Origin: Parabacteroides goldsteinii DSM 19448 = WAL 12034
Lineage (GTDB): Bacteria > Bacteroidota > Bacteroidia > Bacteroidales > Tannerellaceae
Direction: 5' to 3'
DNA: 64,000 nucleotides
NCBI RefSeq assembly: GCF_000969835.1
Contig: NZ_KQ033912.1
Span: 62,001 to 126,000 of the forward strand
Shown piece by piece: positions 26,968 through 35,401 of the stretch. Numbering within the stretch: position 1 is the first letter of the stretch; each line of letters opens with the position of its first letter. The notes beneath the pieces were generated by a model. It saw only the letters and a program-made list of their open reading frames with translations, was not told where the DNA came from and made no database searches. Both the position numbers and the translations under genes were made by a program.

Positions 26968-29900
26968 ATGAGCTTATATGCAACAGCGGTAAAAAAACCG
27001 GTGACCACCGCCCTCGTGTTCGTGGCTGTGGTGATCATGGGTCTTTTTTCCTTAACCCGATTATCAGTCGACCTGTTCCCGGAGATTGAAACCAACATGA
27101 TCATGGTCATGACGGCCTATCCCGGTGCCAGTGCCAGTGATATTGAAATGAACGTCTCCAAACCGTTGGAGAACGTACTGAATAGTGTGAGTGACCTGAA
27201 ACATATCACTTCGCAATCCAGAGAAAACATCTCTATCGTAACTCTCGAATTCGAATACGGGACCGATATAGACGTGGCAACCAACGACGTTCGCGACAAG
27301 TTGGACGTCGTGGAGTCGTCCCTTCCCGATGATGTGGAAAATCCTATCATCTTCAAGTTCGGTACCGACGACATTCCTATCCTGTTGCTATCCGTGACAG
27401 CGGAGGAAAGTACCAACGCCCTTTACAAGATTCTGGATGATAAAGTATCCAACCCGCTGGCCCGTATCAGCGGCGTAGGTGCCGTATCCATCTCAGGAGC
27501 CCCGGTCCGTGAAGTGCAAGTGTATTGCGATCCTTACAAGTTGGAAGCCTATGGCCTGACAATCGAAGGGATTTCAAATATCATCGCACAGGAAAACCGG
27601 AATACCCCGGGCGGTAGCATCGATATCGGTTCGAATACCTACACACTGCGTGTACAAGGTGAATTCACCGATGCCCGCCAGATGCTCGACCTCGTAGTAG
27701 GAAGCAGCAACGGCAGGAATGTTTATCTGCGCGACGTAGCGGACGTAAAAGACTACGTGGAAGAACGTGCACAGGAAACCTTCAACAACGGCGGCCGCGG
27801 CGGTATGATCGTTATCCAGAAACAGTCGGGCGCCAACTCGGTGAACATCGCCAAAAAGGTACACGATAAGTTACCCGAAATACAGGCCAGCCTGCCTTCC
27901 GACGTAAAATTAGGTGTGATCGTGGATACATCCACCAACATTTTGAACACGATCGACAGTTTGAAAGAAACGATCATGATCACCTTCATTGTCGTAATGT
28001 TCGTGGTATTCATCTTCCTCGGACGCTGGAGAGCGACGTTCATCATTATCCTGACAATCCCGATTTCTCTGATAGCCGCCTTCGCTTATCTGCTGGCTTC
28101 AGGAAATACGCTGAATATTATCTCACTGAGTTCGCTTTCTATCGCCATCGGTATGGTGGTGGATGATGCGATCGTTGTATTAGAAAACGTAACGACCCAT
28201 ATCGAGCGGGGTAGCAAGCCGAAGCAGGCTGCCGTACATGCGACCAATGAGGTAGCCATCTCCGTTATCGCTTCTACGCTGACCATGCTGGCCGTGTTCC
28301 TGCCGTTGACGATGGTAACCGGTATGGCAGGTATCCTGTTCAAACAGTTGGGTTGGATCGTTAGTATCATTATGATCGTATCGACAGTAGGCGCTTTGAC
28401 GCTGACTCCGATGCTTTGTTCACAGTTGCTGCGCCTCGATCCGAAGAAAGGTCGTTTGTACGTGCTATTCTTCACTCCGATCGAGAAAGCATTGAATGCG
28501 CTCGATGTAGCTTACGCACGCTTTCTGAGTTGGGCCGTACGCCATCGTAAAACAGTCATCTTCGGTGCCATGCTGATATTCGCAGGGAGCATGATGCTGG
28601 TTCCGACCGTCAAAACGGAGTTTTTCCCGACACAGGACAACGGCCGCGTCGGTATCACGATCGAACTGCCGATCGGTACCCGTCAGGAAATCACCCGCGA
28701 TCTGGCTTTGCGCATCGACAAACAGTTCCGCGAAAAGTATCCGGAAATAGATGTATTGAACTTCAGCGAAGGACAGGCTGACACCGACAATACCTTCGCA
28801 CAACTTAGCGACAACGGTTCGCACATCATCGAAATGAATGTCGGGTTAAGCAGCGTGGGAGACCGCGAACGCGGATTGATCGAGATTTGCGACCTGATGC
28901 GTAAAGACCTGGCTCAATATTCGGAAATCAAGGAATATAAAGTACTGGCCGGTGGTTCTTCCGGCGGTGCAGGTGGCGAAACGACCGTCGATGTGGAAAT
29001 CTATGGTTTCGACTTCGAAAAGACCGATATCGTAGCTGCCGAACTGGCCCGCCGCCTCGAAACCCTGAAAGGTTGTTCGCAGGTGAACATCAGTCGTAAA
29101 GATTATATCCCGGAATATCAGGTAGACTTCGACCGCGAAAAGCTGGCGATGAACGGCCTGAATGTAACTACGGCCTCCACGTATCTTCGTAACCGTATCA
29201 ACGGCTCCACCGCTTCAAAATATCGTGAAGATGGCGACGAATATGATATAAAGGTACGTTATGCCCCGGAATTCCGCCAGTCGGTAGAAGATATCGAAAA
29301 TATCATCATCTACAACAGTGCCGGACAAGGCGTTCGTATCCGCGACGTGGGTAAAGTTGTAGAACGTATGACCCCGCCGACTATCGAGCGTAAGAACCGC
29401 GAACGTATCATTACCGTTTCGGCCGTTGTAGCCCAGGGTGCCGCATTGAGTGACCTGGTAGAACAAACCCGTGCCGAACTGAAAAAGATGGATATTCCGT
29501 CTGAAATAAGCTGGCAGTTGGGTGGTACTTTCGAAGACCAGCAGGATACATTCACCGATCTGGGTATATTGATGGTATTGATCATCATACTCGTATTCAT
29601 CGTGATGGCCGCCCAGTTCGAGTCGCTGACCGACCCGTTTGTGATTATGTTCTCTATCCCGTTCGCCTTTACCGGGGTTGTTCTGGGATTGTCTATCACA
29701 CAAACGCCGCTGGGTGTAATGGCATTGATCGGTGTGATCATGTTGATGGGTATCGTGGTAAAGAACGGTATCGTGCTGATCGACTACACGATCCTTTGCC
29801 GCGAACGTGGAATGAGTATCCTGACAGCTGCTGTTACAGCCGGTAAATCCCGTCTCCGTCCGGTATTGATGACCACACTGACCACTGTGCTGGGTATGAT

Positions 29901-30093
29901 CCCGATGGCGGTCGGTACAGGTGAAGGTTCCGAAATGTGGCGTTCGATGGGTATGACGGTTGCCTGGGGGCTTGCCGTTTCGACCCTGATCACGCTGGTT
30001 ATCGTGCCGGTTGTCTATTGTACATTTGCCGGGAACGGGGTGAAACGCCGCCGCCGCAAAATTGCAAAACTGAACCAGCTGGAACAATTATAA
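26968..30093 (+). CDS. RND-family efflux permease (AcrB/HAE1-like)
   Basis: 1041 residues, normal for an AcrB-type trimeric inner-membrane pump. It has the N-terminal helix, two large periplasmic loops and twelve transmembrane segments. The proton-relay Asp pair is in SIAIGMVVDDAIVVLEN of the fourth helix, and the second half has GIVVKNGIVLIDYTI and RLRPVLMTTLTTVLGM. The sequence groups with hydrophobic/amphiphilic efflux pumps rather than metal pumps, since I see no metal-type signature, though sequence alone cannot settle this. It is third in the TetR operon. After it comes a 125-base gap with the 23-bp palindrome array. Confidence 0.93.
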   Translation: MSLYATAVKKPVTTALVFVAVVIMGLFSLTRLSVDLFPEIETNMIMVMTAYPGASASDIEMNVSKPLENVLNSVSDLKHITSQSRENISIVTLEFEYGTDIDVATNDVRDKLDVVESSLPDDVENPIIFKFGTDDIPILLLSVTAEESTNALYKILDDKVSNPLARISGVGAVSISGAPVREVQVYCDPYKLEAYGLTIEGISNIIAQENRNTPGGSIDIGSNTYTLRVQGEFTDARQMLDLVVGSSNGRNVYLRDVADVKDYVEERAQETFNNGGRGGMIVIQKQSGANSVNIAKKVHDKLPEIQASLPSDVKLGVIVDTSTNILNTIDSLKETIMITFIVVMFVVFIFLGRWRATFIIILTIPISLIAAFAYLLASGNTLNIISLSSLSIAIGMVVDDAIVVLENVTTHIERGSKPKQAAVHATNEVAISVIASTLTMLAVFLPLTMVTGMAGILFKQLGWIVSIIMIVSTVGALTLTPMLCSQLLRLDPKKGRLYVLFFTPIEKALNALDVAYARFLSWAVRHRKTVIFGAMLIFAGSMMLVPTVKTEFFPTQDNGRVGITIELPIGTRQEITRDLALRIDKQFREKYPEIDVLNFSEGQADTDNTFAQLSDNGSHIIEMNVGLSSVGDRERGLIEICDLMRKDLAQYSEIKEYKVLAGGSSGGAGGETTVDVEIYGFDFEKTDIVAAELARRLETLKGCSQVNISRKDYIPEYQVDFDREKLAMNGLNVTTASTYLRNRINGSTASKYREDGDEYDIKVRYAPEFRQSVEDIENIIIYNSAGQGVRIRDVGKVVERMTPPTIERKNRERIITVSAVVAQGAALSDLVEQTRAELKKMDIPSEISWQLGGTFEDQQDTFTDLGILMVLIIILVFIVMAAQFESLTDPFVIMFSIPFAFTGVVLGLSITQTPLGVMALIGVIMLMGIVVKNGIVLIDYTILCRERGMSILTAAVTAGKSRLRPVLMTTLTTVLGMIPMAVGTGEGSEMWRSMGMTVAWGLAVSTLITLVIVPVVYCTFAGNGVKRRRRKIAKLNQLEQL

Positions 30094-30117
30094 AACAGAC
30101 AAACCGGGAAGTGGGAC

Positions 30118-30186
30118 TTCCCAGTACCAGGAAGAAGGTATTCCCAGCATTGGGAACGATCTCTTCCCAGTACCGGGAACCACCCG
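30118..30186. repeat. Array of three 16-bp palindromes with 23-bp period
   Basis: Units start at 30118, 30141 and 30164. Each has TTCCCAG, a short centre, and GGGAA or AGGAA, followed by a 7-base spacer. The middle unit is TTCCCAGCATTGGGAA. A partial TTCCGG follows at 30188 and a lone CCGGGAA half at 30104. It lies between the RND and PII-like genes and could fold as three hairpins in RNA or bind a protein. Confidence 0.85.
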
Positions 30187-30218
30187 CTTCCGGATATAAC
30201 ATTAAAATATAAAGAACA

Positions 30219-30512
30219 ATGAAAGCTATATTCATATCATTCAATCAGGCCTATTACGAAATGATCCTCAGTATCATGGACCGTAATAATATCCGGGGGT
30301 TCACCTACTGGGAAGAAGTGCAGGGACGTGGCAGCAAGAACGGCGAGCCCCATTACGGCAGCCACGCCTGGCCTACCCTCAATTCTGCCATACTGGCAAT
30401 GGTCCCGGACGAAAAGGTAGACCCTTTCCTTGACCTGCTGCATAAGATGGATTTACAGACAGAAGCCCAGGGATTACGTGCATTCGTATGGAATATCGAG
30501 AAATCAATTTGA
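30219..30512 (+). CDS. PII-like small protein downstream of the RND pump
   Basis: 97 residues. The layout resembles the PII/CutA ferredoxin-like fold: MKAIFISFNQAYYEMILSIMD for the first strand and helix, a T-loop-like region with GRGSKNG at 36-42, then AILAMVPDEKVDPFLDLLHKM as the second strand and helix, matching the VPD..VD pattern of GlnB. The T-loop lacks the uridylylated Tyr context of classical GlnB. PII-like proteins of the PII-NG and DUF3240 type are known beside RND efflux genes, which fits. It is six bases before the STM3941-like gene. The fold is my reading, not a tested match. Confidence 0.6.
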   Translation: MKAIFISFNQAYYEMILSIMDRNNIRGFTYWEEVQGRGSKNGEPHYGSHAWPTLNSAILAMVPDEKVDPFLDLLHKMDLQTEAQGLRAFVWNIEKSI

Positions 30513-30518
30513 TAAGGT

Positions 30519-31076
30519 ATGGAAACACCTTCTGTAACCACATTCAAATTGAGCAGGCATAAAAAGAGAGGACTGTTTCTGACAACAATCCTCTCTGCCC
30601 TGATCGGTACCGGGGCCTTGTACGCAGCCAACGGACTCCAATACGGTGAAGGCCGTTTTGTTTTCATCGCTATCGGAGTATTCGCGTTGCTCACCACTTT
30701 CTTCTGTTTCATCAGTTATTCCTTTCTGACCCGGGAAAGTTTCAAAGCCATTTATATCTCTGAAGAAGGGATTAACGACATTTCGACCGGTAACCGGATC
30801 GGAACAATTTTATGGAAAGATGTTGATAGTATCAAAATAATGGACGATATTAGCAACCTGAAACGTAAATATATCGTACTGAAGGTCAGGAACCCGAACG
30901 AATATATTGACAGGGAGCCCACACGTAGTAAGAAGCGTTCGCTGGAACTGCGGCTTCAATACTACGGATCACCTATTTGTATTTCCAGCCGTGCGCTGGA
31001 TTGCACTTTTGAGGAATTAAAACAAGCCGTATTCGACAGATACGACCTCTATAAAGCCTCACATAAAGAGGCATAG
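30519..31076 (+). CDS. STM3941-family membrane protein
   Basis: 185 residues with two transmembrane helices (about 22-38 and 46-70) followed by a soluble PH-like domain (KAIYISEEGINDISTGNR, then ILWKDVDSIKIMDDIS). This matches the STM3941 family, whose function is unknown. It sits between the PII-like gene and the steroid 5-alpha-reductase gene, with gaps of 6 and 14 bases, and so belongs to the same transcription unit. Confidence 0.7.
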   Translation: METPSVTTFKLSRHKKRGLFLTTILSALIGTGALYAANGLQYGEGRFVFIAIGVFALLTTFFCFISYSFLTRESFKAIYISEEGINDISTGNRIGTILWKDVDSIKIMDDISNLKRKYIVLKVRNPNEYIDREPTRSKKRSLELRLQYYGSPICISSRALDCTFEELKQAVFDRYDLYKASHKEA

Positions 31077-31090
31077 TATATCAAGAAGAA

Positions 31091-31852
31091 ATGACACAGG
31101 AAGATTTTTCAATATTACTTATCATAATGGCGGTCATCGCCGCCATTGTTTTTGTTACCCTTTATTTCGTAGAAGCCGGCTACGGCATGTTATTCAACCA
31201 AAAATGGGGCGTGCCCATCCCCAACAAAATAGCCTGGGTATGTATGGAAGCCCCGGTCTTCATCGTAATGCTCGTCCTGTGGGCAGGATCGGAACGGCAA
31301 TTCGAAACAGTTCCCCTACTCTTTTTCCTGTTCTTCGAACTGCATTATTTCCAACGGGCCTTCATATTTCCACTGCTTATCAAAGGGAAAAGCAAGATGC
31401 CCGCCGGTATTATGACGATGGGGATCGTATTCAACCTGCTGAATGGCTATATACAAGGTATGTGGATATTCTACCTCTCCCCCGAAAATATGTATTCTAT
31501 CCAATGGCTGACTACACCGCAGTTCATCACCGGAACAATCCTGTTCTTTGCCGGCATGTGGATCAACTGGCAATCGGATTACATCGTCCGCCATCTCCGT
31601 AAACCGGGTGATACCAACCACTACCTGCCCAAAGGAGGTATGTTCAACTACGTTACTTCCGCCAACTATTTCGGCGAACTGGTGGAATGGTGTGGTTTCG
31701 CCATCCTGACCTGGAGTGCCAGCGGCGCCCTGTTTGCCTGGTGGACATTCGCCAACCTCGTACCCCGTGCCAATACGATCTGGCATAAATATAAAGCCAT
31801 GTTCGGGAAAGAAGTCGGCAGCCGGAAACGGATCATCCCATTCATTTACTGA
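31091..31852 (+). CDS. Steroid 5-alpha-reductase family protein (5AR)
   Basis: 253 residues with about six to seven transmembrane helices. The C-terminal half closely resembles vertebrate steroid 5-alpha-reductase: LPKGGMFNYVTSANYFGE and LVEWCGFA (residues 179-203), and a final RIIPFIY. In the human enzymes the NYFGE..EW region binds NADPH and substrate, and these residues (Asn192, Tyr193, Glu196, Glu199) are kept. The enzyme would reduce a delta-4 bond of 3-oxo steroids or 3-oxo bile acids to the 5-alpha (allo) form with NADPH. The next two genes match the 5-beta-reductase and 3-beta-HSDH reported with 5AR in gut Bacteroidales. Confidence 0.87.
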   Translation: MTQEDFSILLIIMAVIAAIVFVTLYFVEAGYGMLFNQKWGVPIPNKIAWVCMEAPVFIVMLVLWAGSERQFETVPLLFFLFFELHYFQRAFIFPLLIKGKSKMPAGIMTMGIVFNLLNGYIQGMWIFYLSPENMYSIQWLTTPQFITGTILFFAGMWINWQSDYIVRHLRKPGDTNHYLPKGGMFNYVTSANYFGELVEWCGFAILTWSASGALFAWWTFANLVPRANTIWHKYKAMFGKEVGSRKRIIPFIY

Positions 31853-31853
31853 T

Positions 31854-31861
31854 TATCTTTG
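31854..31861 (+). promoter_or_regulatory. Possible internal promoter before the 5-beta-reductase gene
   Basis: TATCTTTG matches TAnnTTTG exactly, just after the 5AR stop and 55 bases before the start codon at 31917. No clear -33 element is seen. Confidence 0.45.
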
Positions 31862-31916
31862 CATACTGATTATATAACTATACAACGAACAGATCATTGA
31901 AAACAGACTAAACATT

Positions 31917-33143
31917 ATGAACAAAGAATCTGTACTATTTACTCCGGCCACCATCGGCCCGCTAACACTCAGAAACCGTACGATACGGGCGGCAGCATTC
32001 GAAAGCATGTGCCCCGGCAACGCCCCGTCGGAAATGCTTTACAACTACCATACCTCCGTTGCTGTCGGAGGTATAGGTATGACAACCCTTGCTTATGCAG
32101 CCGTTACACAAAGCGGACTTTCCTTTGAGCGCCAGCTATGGCTTCGTCCGGAGATCATTCCCGGCATCAAAAAGATAACAGATGCCATCCATAAAGAAGG
32201 AGCAGCAGCCTCCATACAGATCGGACATTGCGGGAATATGTCCCATAAAAACATTTGCGGATGCACACCGATATCCGCTTCAACCGGATTCAACCTCTAC
32301 TCGCCCACTTTTGTCAGGGGGATGAAACAATCCGAAATCGTGGCCATGTCGAAAGCCTTCGGACAGGCTGTCCACCTGGCACGCGAAGCCGGAATGGATG
32401 CCGTAGAAGTACATGCCGGACACGGTTACCTGATCAGTCAGTTCCTTTCCCCTTACACCAACCACCGGAAAGACGAATATGGCGGAAGCCTCGAAAACCG
32501 TATGCGTTTCATGAAAATGTGCATGGAAGAAGTTATGAAAGCAGCCGGTTCGGATATGGCAGTCCTGGTTAAAATGAATATGCGCGACGGTTTTAAAGGC
32601 GGTATGGAACTGGATGAAACACTGGAAGTCGCCCGCACACTGCAAGACGAATGCGGAGTACATGCACTCATCCTCAGTGGCGGATTTGTCAGCCGTGCTC
32701 CCATGTACGTGATGCGCGGAGCTATGCCTATCCGCACGATGACCCATTATATGCCTTTCGGATGGTTGCCTATAGGAGTCAGGATGGCCGGCCGTATGAT
32801 GATACCGACCGAACCGTTCAAGGAGGCTTATTTCCTCGAAGACGCGCTGAAGTTCCGTGCCGCCCTGAAAATGCCCCTTGTCTATGTGGGTGGCCTCATC
32901 TCCCGCGAAAAGATCGACGAAGTACTCGGTCACGGTTTCGAATTTGTCAGTATGGCACGCGCCCTACTGAACGATCCGGCTTTTGTCAACCATATGAAAG
33001 AGAACGAACAGGCACGCTGCGACTGCGGACACAGCAACTACTGCATCGCCCGTATGTATTCGCTTGAAATGGCCTGCCACAAACATATGCAGAATCTACC
33101 GAAAAGTATTATCAAAGAAATAGAAGAACTGGAATATAAATAA
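31917..33143 (+). CDS. OYE-type flavin oxidoreductase, likely steroid 5-beta-reductase (5BR)
   Basis: 408 residues of the old yellow enzyme family: FTPATIGPLTLRNRTIRAA at the start, IQIGHCGN near 100, and EVHAGHGYLISQFLSP and TNHRKDEYGGSLENRMRF around 163-198, which bind FMN and substrate. It lacks the C-terminal iron-sulphur/FAD/NADH domains of BaiCD and BaiH (about 650 residues), so it must take electrons from elsewhere or bind NAD(P)H itself. A Cys-rich end (CDCGHSNYCIARMYS) remains and could be a relic or cluster site. The placement after 5AR and before an SDR suggests action on 3-oxo-delta-4 bile acids. The stop overlaps the next start (TAATG). Confidence 0.83.
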   Translation: MNKESVLFTPATIGPLTLRNRTIRAAAFESMCPGNAPSEMLYNYHTSVAVGGIGMTTLAYAAVTQSGLSFERQLWLRPEIIPGIKKITDAIHKEGAAASIQIGHCGNMSHKNICGCTPISASTGFNLYSPTFVRGMKQSEIVAMSKAFGQAVHLAREAGMDAVEVHAGHGYLISQFLSPYTNHRKDEYGGSLENRMRFMKMCMEEVMKAAGSDMAVLVKMNMRDGFKGGMELDETLEVARTLQDECGVHALILSGGFVSRAPMYVMRGAMPIRTMTHYMPFGWLPIGVRMAGRMMIPTEPFKEAYFLEDALKFRAALKMPLVYVGGLISREKIDEVLGHGFEFVSMARALLNDPAFVNHMKENEQARCDCGHSNYCIARMYSLEMACHKHMQNLPKSIIKEIEELEYK

Positions 33144-34027
33144 TGGAAAAAGGAATAGCCATTATCACCGGTGCAGACGGCGGAATGGGCCGGGAAATAA
33201 CGCTGGCACTCGCAAAAGAGGGCTTTCAGATCATCATGGCCTGTAAAGAGCCGGATAAAGCCCGTACTGTCTGCGATAAGATCAAAAAAGAAAGCGGGAA
33301 CGAGCGGATCGAAATACGACAGATAGACTTATCCTCACTGGCTTCGGTACGCTTATTTGCCGATAAACTATTAGCGGAAGGTCGCCCCGTCAGCCGGCTC
33401 ATGAACAATGCTGGAGTCCTGACGACAAATATCCGCCAGACAGCGGACGGCCTGGAAACGATCGTAAGTGTTAATTACGTAGGTCCTTACCTCCTTACCC
33501 GCCTGCTTCTCCCCCTGATGCAGCGGGGAAGCCGTATCGTTAATACCGTATCGTGCACATATGCCATCGGACGGATAGAATCCGACTTTTTCAGCAAAGG
33601 GAAAAACGGACGCTTCGCACGGATACCGGTATATGGAAATACAAAACTGGCCCTTTTACTCTTTACACGTGAGTTGGCAGAAAGAGTAAAAGAAAAAGGT
33701 ATCACCGTCAATGCTGCCGACCCGGGAATTGTCAGTACCAATATGATCACGATGCATGCCTGGTTCGACCCGCTGACGGACATCCTGTTCCGCCCGTTCA
33801 TCAAAACAGCGGCACAGGGAGCAGCTACTGCCATCTACCTGGCGCAATCGCCAGAAATAGACGGTAAAAGCGGAGGCTGCTACGCCAACTGCAAAGAGAA
33901 AAAGCTCCCGGAACGTATACTCCACCACCCTCTGCAACGCCGGCTTTGGGACGATACGGAAGCCCTGCTTCTCTCCCGTAACCTGCTGAACAGAAAAAAT
34001 ATCCCGGAGACAGTTGGAACGTATTGA
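33143..34027 (+). CDS. Short-chain dehydrogenase, likely 3-beta-hydroxysteroid dehydrogenase
   Basis: 294 residues of the SDR superfamily. The cofactor motif TGADGGMG is near residue 8, NNAG near residue 89, a catalytic Ser region NTVSCTY near 132, and the YxxxK pair at Tyr164/Lys168 (YGNTK). It begins on the last base of the 5BR stop codon. In the gut pathway from 3-oxo-lithocholic acid to isoallolithocholic acid, 5AR, 5BR and a 3-beta-HSDH are clustered, so this gene most likely reduces the 3-oxo group. Position specificity cannot be read from the sequence; the general fold resembles retinol dehydrogenase-like SDRs. Confidence 0.82.
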   Translation: MEKGIAIITGADGGMGREITLALAKEGFQIIMACKEPDKARTVCDKIKKESGNERIEIRQIDLSSLASVRLFADKLLAEGRPVSRLMNNAGVLTTNIRQTADGLETIVSVNYVGPYLLTRLLLPLMQRGSRIVNTVSCTYAIGRIESDFFSKGKNGRFARIPVYGNTKLALLLFTRELAERVKEKGITVNAADPGIVSTNMITMHAWFDPLTDILFRPFIKTAAQGAATAIYLAQSPEIDGKSGGCYANCKEKKLPERILHHPLQRRLWDDTEALLLSRNLLNRKNIPETVGTY

Positions 34028-34036
34028 TAAAAAAAT

Positions 34037-34044
34037 TACCTTTG
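34037..34044 (+). promoter_or_regulatory. -7 element for rplY
   Basis: TACCTTTG matches TAnnTTTG exactly, 81 bases upstream of the ATG at 34125, leaving a leader that could carry control. Confidence 0.5.
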
Positions 34045-34124
34045 CACCGCTTTTAACCCCCGTACGTGTGATGGGAAATTAGGAAGCATAAAAACTAATT
34101 TTGAGTAACACAAAAATTAAGAAA

Positions 34125-34715
34125 ATGAAGACATTTCAATTAGAAGGAAAAGGCAGAGAAGTAGCAGCTACTTCAGCCGATCAGAAAAGAGCTTTGAAAG
34201 CTATGCGTAAAAATCAGGAAATCCCTGCTGTATTATACGGTGGTGAAAAAGTAACTCACTTCACAGTAAATGTTGAAGGTGTACGCAAGCTGGTTTATAC
34301 TCCGGAAATTTTCGCTGTAGAACTGAACATCGACGGCAAAAAGACAATGGCTATCGTTAAAGATATCCAGTTCCAGCCGGTAACCGACGCTATCATGCAC
34401 ATGGACTTCATGGAAGTATCAGACAGCAAACCGGTAACAATAGAAGTTCCTGTTGTACTGACAGGTCACGCCGAAGGTGTTAAAGCCGGTGGTAAGCTGA
34501 CATTGCGTATGAGAAAGCTGAAAGTGAAAGCTATCTACACTCAGATCCCTGAAAAACTGACTATCAACGTTGATCACCTGGGCTTAGGTAAATCTATGCA
34601 GGTGGGTGCTTTACACTTCGAAGGTCTGGAACTGATGAATGCAAAGAACGCTGTTGTTTGCGCCGTTCAGTTGACTCGTGCCGCTCGTGGTGCTCAGGCT
34701 ACTGCTGGTAAGTAA
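34125..34715 (+). CDS. rplY: 50S ribosomal protein L25 (CTC form)
   Basis: 196 residues from the ATG at 34125 (MKTFQLEGKGRE), preferred over a TTG start at 34101. The N-terminal L25 domain binds 5S rRNA (RKNQEIPAVLYGG, FTVNVEGVRKLVYTP) and the C-terminal CTC beta domain follows (VEVPVVLTGHAEGVKAGG type). It is followed by a hairpin and then the pth gene, an order found in many bacteria. Confidence 0.95.
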   Translation: MKTFQLEGKGREVAATSADQKRALKAMRKNQEIPAVLYGGEKVTHFTVNVEGVRKLVYTPEIFAVELNIDGKKTMAIVKDIQFQPVTDAIMHMDFMEVSDSKPVTIEVPVVLTGHAEGVKAGGKLTLRMRKLKVKAIYTQIPEKLTINVDHLGLGKSMQVGALHFEGLELMNAKNAVVCAVQLTRAARGAQATAGK

Positions 34716-34744
34716 TCTGATAAAGAGAATACCAAATAACGTGA

Positions 34745-34778
34745 GGGAGGAATGTTCAGGAGAATGTTCTTCCCTTTC
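34745..34778 (+). terminator. Terminator-like hairpin between rplY and pth
   Basis: GGGAGGAA (34745-34752) pairs with TTCTTCCC (34767-34774), with one G-T pair, followed by TTTC. It is modest in strength. Confidence 0.5.
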
Positions 34779-34835
34779 TTATATTATACAATTTACGGAT
34801 ACGTCCGAACGTATCCCTGTAAAAATAGAATGACA

Positions 34836-35399
34836 ATGAAATATCTGATAACCGGACTTGGTAATATAGGCCCTGAATATTGGGGAACACGTCACAATAT
34901 CGGTTTTCGCGTCGTAAACGCATTGGCCGAAGATGCCGGAGCACCGTTCACGGAAGAACGTTACGGGGCGGTTGCACGGATGCGGGTAAAGAACTGTGAA
35001 TTGATCCTGCTCAAACCGAACACTTTTATGAATCTGAGCGGAAACGCTGTCCGTTATTGGCTACAAAAAGAAAACATTCCCGTGGAAAATCTGTTAGTCG
35101 TAGTAGATGACCTCGCTCTCCCCTTCGGCACCTTGCGTCTGAAACCCAAAGGCAGCGATGCAGGGCATAACGGCCTGAAGAATATACAGCAACTCCTGGG
35201 CACACAGGAATATTGCCGCTTGCGGTTCGGCATAGGAAGCGACTTTCCCCGTGGCGGACAGATCGACTATGTGCTGGGTAAATTTCCTTCCGAAGAGTTG
35301 GAGTTGATGCCCGAAAAGCTGAAACGCGCGATAGAGATTATCAAGAGTTTTTGTCTGGCAGGTGTACAGATCACCATGAACCAGTTTAATAACAAATAA
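34836..35399 (+). CDS. pth: Peptidyl-tRNA hydrolase
   Basis: 187 residues from the ATG at 34836 ([12 protein letters not shown]); an ATG two codons earlier is possible, and the longer frame upstream is not protein-like. Pth frees tRNA from dropped-off peptidyl-tRNA. Catalytic and binding residues are visible: the RHNIGFRVV block with the essential His, [21 protein letters not shown] and [13 protein letters not shown]. It lies after rplY and three bases before the S4-domain gene. Confidence 0.95.
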   Translation: MKYLITGLGNIGPEYWGTRHNIGFRVVNALAEDAGAPFTEERYGAVARMRVKNCELILLKPNTFMNLSGNAVRYWLQKENIPVENLLVVVDDLALPFGTLRLKPKGSDAGHNGLKNIQQLLGTQEYCRLRFGIGSDFPRGGQIDYVLGKFPSEELELMPEKLKRAIEIIKSFCLAGVQITMNQFNNK

Positions 35400-35401
35400 G
35401 T

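Noticed and set aside
29215..30087. 290-codon minus-strand frame opposite the RND gene
   Set aside because: His/Gln-rich translation typical of an antisense frame; no domain.
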